A stretch of 9,738 nucleotides of DNA from NCBI GenBank assembly GCA_003484265.1, contig DNDO01000139.1, positions 1-9,738 on the forward strand. Direction: 5' to 3'. A model generated the notes under the pieces. It was not told the origin of the DNA and ran no database searches. It worked only from the letters and a program-made list of their open reading frames with translations. The stretch is from Anaerolineae bacterium. Its GTDB lineage: Bacteria > Chloroflexota > Anaerolineae > Anaerolineales > Villigracilaceae. Below, piece after piece: positions 7,290-9,738 of this stretch. Position 1 is the stretch's first letter. Each line of letters starts with the position of its first letter. A program made the position numbers and the translations under genes.

Positions 7290-7856
7290 ATGGCGAACAA
7301 TATTGAAATTTTGGCTCGGAATATGAGGTTGACCGATAACACACGCGAGCATGTTGAAATGAAAGCCGCCAAATTGGAAAGATACCTTCAAGAGATCGAT
7401 GAGATCCGAGTTGAGTTGTCTCACCTTAAGTCTGCAAGGAGCGCAAGTGATCGTCAAGTTGCGCAGATAACCGTTCGGGGAAAAGGGTATATTCTGCGTT
7501 CGGAGGAACGCTCCGAAGATTTGACCGTTGCCTTTGATACTGCATTTGATAAAATGCAGCGTCAGATCGAGCGTTATAAAGGGAAGCATTACCATGGCCG
7601 GGGAGACGGGCGTTCCGCTGCTGAAGTTGTCGAGGAAGAATGGCCTGTTGATGAGACTGGTGAACTGCTCCCCTTGATCGCGCGCCGTAAAAAATTCGTT
7701 TTGATGCCCATGAATGAAGACGAGGCTGTTGAACAAATGCGCCTGCTTGGGCATAACAATTTCTTCGTTTTCTTTAACGCCGAAAAGAACTCGATCCAGG
7801 TTTTGTACCGTCGCCGAAACGGCTCATATGGCTTGATCGAGCCTGTGATTGGCTAA
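7290..7856 (+). CDS. hpf: Ribosome hibernation promoting factor, long form
   Basis: A 188-residue protein that binds the 30S decoding region and pairs inactive ribosomes into 100S dimers. Residues 1-98 are the HPF/YfiA ribosome-binding domain (start NNIEILARNMRLTDNTREHV; LTVAFDTAFDKMQRQIERYKGK near 78-99). Residues 100-128 form an acidic linker. Residues 129-188 are the C-terminal dimerisation domain of long HPFs (RRKKFVLMPMNEDEAVEQMRLLGHNNFFVF, then IQVLYRRRNGSYGLIEP). Length matches the long HPFs of Gram-positive-type bacteria, in which dimerisation needs no separate RMF. It is preceded by a dyad and closed by a strong hairpin terminator, so it is the last gene of the comF-hpf unit or a unit of its own. 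Such genes are usually induced in stationary phase or starvation, but no specific sigma signal was identified here. Confidence 0.95.
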   Translation: MANNIEILARNMRLTDNTREHVEMKAAKLERYLQEIDEIRVELSHLKSARSASDRQVAQITVRGKGYILRSEERSEDLTVAFDTAFDKMQRQIERYKGKHYHGRGDGRSAAEVVEEEWPVDETGELLPLIARRKKFVLMPMNEDEAVEQMRLLGHNNFFVFFNAEKNSIQVLYRRRNGSYGLIEPVIG

Positions 7857-7868
7857 TGAATTAAAGAC

Positions 7869-7907
7869 TGTAAAAACCAGCAGCTCAAGGGGCCGCTGGT
7901 TTTTACA
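7869..7907 (+). terminator. Rho-independent terminator-like hairpin between hpf and folE
   Basis: TGTAAAAACCAGC (7869-7881) pairs perfectly with GCTGGTTTTTACA (7895-7907) around a 13-base loop: a 13-bp stem with a T5 run in its 3' arm. It starts 12 bases after the hpf stop and should end hpf transcription. The A5 run in the 5' arm makes it look potentially bidirectional. The stem ends at the first base of the folE ribosome site AAGGAG (7907-7912), so read-through RNA could also use it to modulate folE translation. Confidence 0.8.
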
Positions 7908-7924
7908 AGGAGAAAATATCGAAT

Positions 7925-8551
7925 ATGAATTTTCATGACGACATGGATCATTCCCATGATCCTCGAACCAACGTCGATACTGGTCGAGTGAAGGATATTA
8001 TCCGTAAACTGATAATAGCTATTGGTGAAGACACGGAGCGTGACGGGTTGAAGAACACCCCTGATCGTGTTTCGCGAATGTATGTTGAATTGTTAAGCGG
8101 GTACACGGCGAACCCCGTCCAAATTATCAACGGCGCATTATTTGACATCAACTATGATGAGATGGTGCTTGTCCGTGATATAGAATTTTACAGCCTTTGC
8201 GAGCATCATATGCTGCCCTTTATAGGGCGCGCACATATCGCATATATACCAGCTGGTAAAGTGATCGGTCTTTCGAAGATTCCCAGGATCGTGGATGTGT
8301 ATGCGCGCAGGTTACAGATTCAGGAACGCATGACCCGCCAGATCGCTGATTTTCTTCAAGATACGCTCAAGCCGCAGGGAGTAGCAGTTGTAGTCGAGGC
8401 GATGCATTTATGCTCCATGATGCGCGGTGTGAAGAAGCACGACGCCCGTATGACGACCTCTGCGATGCATGGGGGATTTCGCACAAACCTTGCCACCCGG
8501 CAGGAGTTCCTGGACAATATATCTCGTGGATCAAAACCGCTCCAACTCTAG
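7925..8551 (+). CDS. folE: GTP cyclohydrolase I, type IA
   Basis: A 208-residue enzyme that opens the GTP ring to make 7,8-dihydroneopterin triphosphate and formate, the first step of folate and other pterin synthesis. The zinc ligands are C92 and H95 in SLCEHHMLPF and C163 in HLCSMMRGVKK. Other family runs are DGLKNTPDRVSRMY (40-53) and IGLSKIPRIVDVYARRLQIQERMT (114-137). This is the zinc-dependent FolE1 type, not FolE2. The first 12 residues are His/Asp-rich and precede the usual N-terminal helix. AAGGAG at 7907-7912 is 12 bases from the ATG at 7925, a little far; Met7 at 7943 would be farther still. folE stands alone on this strand, cut off from hpf by a terminator-like hairpin, and meets folK tail to tail. 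Its stop TAG lies in CTAG at 8548-8551, which also holds the folK stop. Confidence 0.97.
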   Translation: MNFHDDMDHSHDPRTNVDTGRVKDIIRKLIIAIGEDTERDGLKNTPDRVSRMYVELLSGYTANPVQIINGALFDINYDEMVLVRDIEFYSLCEHHMLPFIGRAHIAYIPAGKVIGLSKIPRIVDVYARRLQIQERMTRQIADFLQDTLKPQGVAVVVEAMHLCSMMRGVKKHDARMTTSAMHGGFRTNLATRQEFLDNISRGSKPLQL

Positions 8552-9051
8552 GACTTTTGCATGCCGCCGGTGAAGGAGCTTAATACTTTAGGACGCATCA
8601 CCATCCAAACTTCCTGTCGGATACGTGCCGCTGTTTGCGAGACTGTTTCATTCGTGGTCGGATTTTTATAGTCGGAATGAATTTCTTCGAGAGGGATAAT
8701 AACAAATGCGAAACCCCATACCTTGAGGTTGAAAGGTATTTCGTCAAACAGGATAATGTCGATGTCAATGGTGCGTGGTGCGTATTTGTTTTCCTGCCTT
8801 AAGCGCCCTAGTTGCGATTCGATCGGACGAATGACTTTATCCTTTAACTCAATTAGCATATATGGGGCGAGAAACAAAACACAAGCATTCAAGTAATTTG
8901 GACCATCCATTCCAACCGCTTCAGATTCCCAGGCGTTGGAAACTTTTTTCACTTCTCCGTATTCATGCAGGAGTTCTACAGCCTTAACAAGATTGATCTC
9001 CGGCTGGATGTTCGAGCCAAGGTTCAAATATACCTGGTGTGATTCATTCAT
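8548..9051 (-). CDS. folK: HPPK-like 2-amino-4-hydroxy-6-hydroxymethyldihydropteridine diphosphokinase
   Basis: A 167-residue protein of the HPPK family, which transfers pyrophosphate from ATP to 6-hydroxymethyl-dihydropterin before dihydropteroate synthase. Start chosen at the ATG at 9051, because YLNLGSN (8-14) begins the family fold and the upstream open frame is the antisense of nothing but folB in another frame. Visible motifs are NYLNACVLF (52-60), GRLR (82-85) and APRTIDIDIILF (91-102) with the Mg-binding pair D96 and D98. After this, the region that in other HPPKs carries a PHP motif and an Arg (H115 and R121 in E. coli) is short here and reads DEIPFNLKVWGFAFVIIPLE, without PHP; activity may be altered. 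The start overlaps the folB end by 8 bases (ATGAATGA), indicating coupled translation. The stop shares CTAG with the folE stop. Confidence 0.88.
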   Translation of the reverse strand: MNESHQVYLNLGSNIQPEINLVKAVELLHEYGEVKKVSNAWESEAVGMDGPNYLNACVLFLAPYMLIELKDKVIRPIESQLGRLRQENKYAPRTIDIDIILFDEIPFNLKVWGFAFVIIPLEEIHSDYKNPTTNETVSQTAARIRQEVWMVMRPKVLSSFTGGMQKS

Positions 9052-9400
9052 CACGGCTTCGTTCGATCTCCACACCGACAGAGTCCGCAAACCTGACTGC
9101 GCCGGGCTTCTCGACTCTAACCGATACCTCTTGCACATTATTTTCTTGAAGGCATAATTCAGCAAGGTCATTTGCGAGAGCCTCCACTGTGAACCGTCCG
9201 GCACTTTCAGCATGAGCCTGTATCTTTTTTGAAATTGTGCTGTAATCAGCGCAATCTTTAATATCATCTGAAATCGCCGCGCGGCGGGTGTCTGTACTGA
9301 TGGTGATGTTGATTAGAATATCCTGTTGACGTTTCCGTTCCCAATCGCGGATGCCAATGATGCCTCTAACGAGAAGGTTTTTGATGATAACTTTGTCCAT
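9044..9400 (-). CDS. folB: Dihydroneopterin aldolase family protein
   Basis: A 118-residue pterin enzyme of the FolB/FolX family. FolB cleaves 7,8-dihydroneopterin to 6-hydroxymethyl-dihydropterin and glycolaldehyde. Residues matching the known active site are E21 (GIRDWER), Y53 (CADYSTI), E73 (RFTVEALANDLAEL) and K98 (VRVEKPGAV). These, and the KPGAV and VGVEIER ends, favour FolB. The RFADSV stretch also resembles FolX, the dihydroneopterin triphosphate epimerase, so some epimerase activity cannot be excluded. On the minus strand, CAAAGGAAAA about 10 bases before the ATG at 9400 is a good ribosome site. It lies 57 bases after the SDR stop and overlaps folK by 8 bases, so the order is SDR-folB-folK in one probable operon. 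Confidence 0.92.
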   Translation of the reverse strand: MDKVIIKNLLVRGIIGIRDWERKRQQDILINITISTDTRRAAISDDIKDCADYSTISKKIQAHAESAGRFTVEALANDLAELCLQENNVQEVSVRVEKPGAVRFADSVGVEIERSRDE

Positions 9401-9457
9401 AGAATATTTTCCTTTGCGCCAGCGTGTAGATAATATGGTAAAGAGTAAATTCGCGTT

Positions 9458-9738
9458 TCAAACCAAATGCCGGCCGCCATCCACATGGATGATCTCGCCG
9501 GTGATGTATCCCGGGCAGGTAAGCAAAAAGATTAATGCCTGTTCGATCTCTCCTTTATCAGCCCATCGTTTCATCGGAACCTTCTTGATGATATCCTGAT
9601 TTTCGGTTCCATCGGACGGAGGCAGGATGGCACCGAGTGCCAGCCCGTTCACTAAAATTTTAGGAGCAAGCGAGACTGCCATGGATTTTGTCATCGTAGC
9701 CAACGCAGACTTGCTTATAGTGTAGGGGAAATGGTCTG
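9458..9738 (-). CDS. Short-chain dehydrogenase/reductase, pteridine reductase-like (C-terminal part)
   Basis: The last 92 residues of an SDR enzyme whose N-terminus lies beyond the right edge. The catalytic YxxxK pair is present as YTISK (Tyr codon at 9722-9724, Lys at 9710-9712), followed by the usual SALATMTKSMAVSLAP helix, ILVNGLALGAILPP, and the C-terminal YITGEIIHVDGGRHL. The VNG/LALG run, the VPMKRW-EIEQALIFLL segment and ITG-VDGG end resemble PTR1/FolM-type pteridine reductases as I recall them, but generic SDRs share much of this. Its place upstream of folB and folK suggests reduction of a dihydropterin or dihydrofolate with NADPH. The cofactor-binding TGxxxGxG part cannot be seen. 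SDR membership is secure; the substrate is inference. Confidence 0.85.
   Translation of the reverse strand, partial: DHFPYTISKSALATMTKSMAVSLAPKILVNGLALGAILPPSDGTENQDIIKKVPMKRWADKGEIEQALIFLLTCPGYITGEIIHVDGGRHLV

Noticed and set aside
9052..9267. N-terminal extension of the folK reading frame to 9267
   Set aside because: The extra 72 residues have no HPPK similarity and run over folB in another frame; the YLNLGSN motif starts just after the ATG at 9051.
9421..9457. Minus-strand promoter between the SDR and folB
   Set aside because: A TTGAAA is present, but the possible -10 boxes (CATATT, TATTAT) are poor or badly spaced; co-transcription with the SDR is simpler.

Overview
The window is dense, ordinary-looking bacterial chromosome of moderate GC. 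No rRNA, tRNA, transposon or CRISPR array was recognised. The gene content suggests a Chloroflexi-type bacterium, probably of the Anaerolineae. The reasons are a Tad/Flp-type locus in the order cpaB, cpaE (receiver-ParA fusion), cpaF, tadB, tadC with no secretin gene beside it, followed by comF and a long-form hpf. This taxonomic guess comes from gene order and protein style only and is moderate at best.

Left part (1-6475, + strand). The window opens inside a DegS/NarX-type sensor histidine kinase whose phospho-acceptor His lies at bases 19-21. A 168-base gap carries a good sigma70-like promoter. It leads into five closely spaced genes for the inner-membrane motor of a Tad (tight adherence) pilus or secretion machine: a CpaB/RcpC-like SAF-domain protein, a CpaE/TadZ-like protein with an N-terminal receiver domain, the CpaF/TadA hexameric ATPase, and the two polytopic platform proteins TadB and TadC. 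Gaps are 1 to 51 bases, so this looks like one operon. Pilin, prepilin peptidase and secretin genes are not in view.

Middle part (6508-7907, + strand). A ComF-family phosphoribosyltransferase-like protein is followed by the long (dimerising) ribosome hibernation factor HPF. A 9-pair dyad sits between them, and a strong 13-bp terminator-like hairpin follows hpf.

Right part (7925-9738). This is a pterin/folate cluster split over both strands. folE (GTP cyclohydrolase I, +) runs into folK (HPPK, -), and the two stop codons share one CTAG. Upstream of folK on the minus strand are folB (dihydroneopterin aldolase, 8-nt ATGAATGA overlap) and the C-terminal end of a short-chain dehydrogenase resembling pteridine reductases (PTR1/FolM). 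Together they would take GTP to dihydroneopterin triphosphate (FolE), cleave dihydroneopterin to 6-hydroxymethyl-dihydropterin (FolB) and pyrophosphorylate it (FolK). The SDR is a candidate dihydropterin/dihydrofolate reductase.

No wholly novel system stands out. The points most worth a second look are the FolK that seems to lack the conserved PHP-x-R segment, the CpaE P-loop without its usual lysine, the shared CTAG stop codons, and the two hairpins around hpf.
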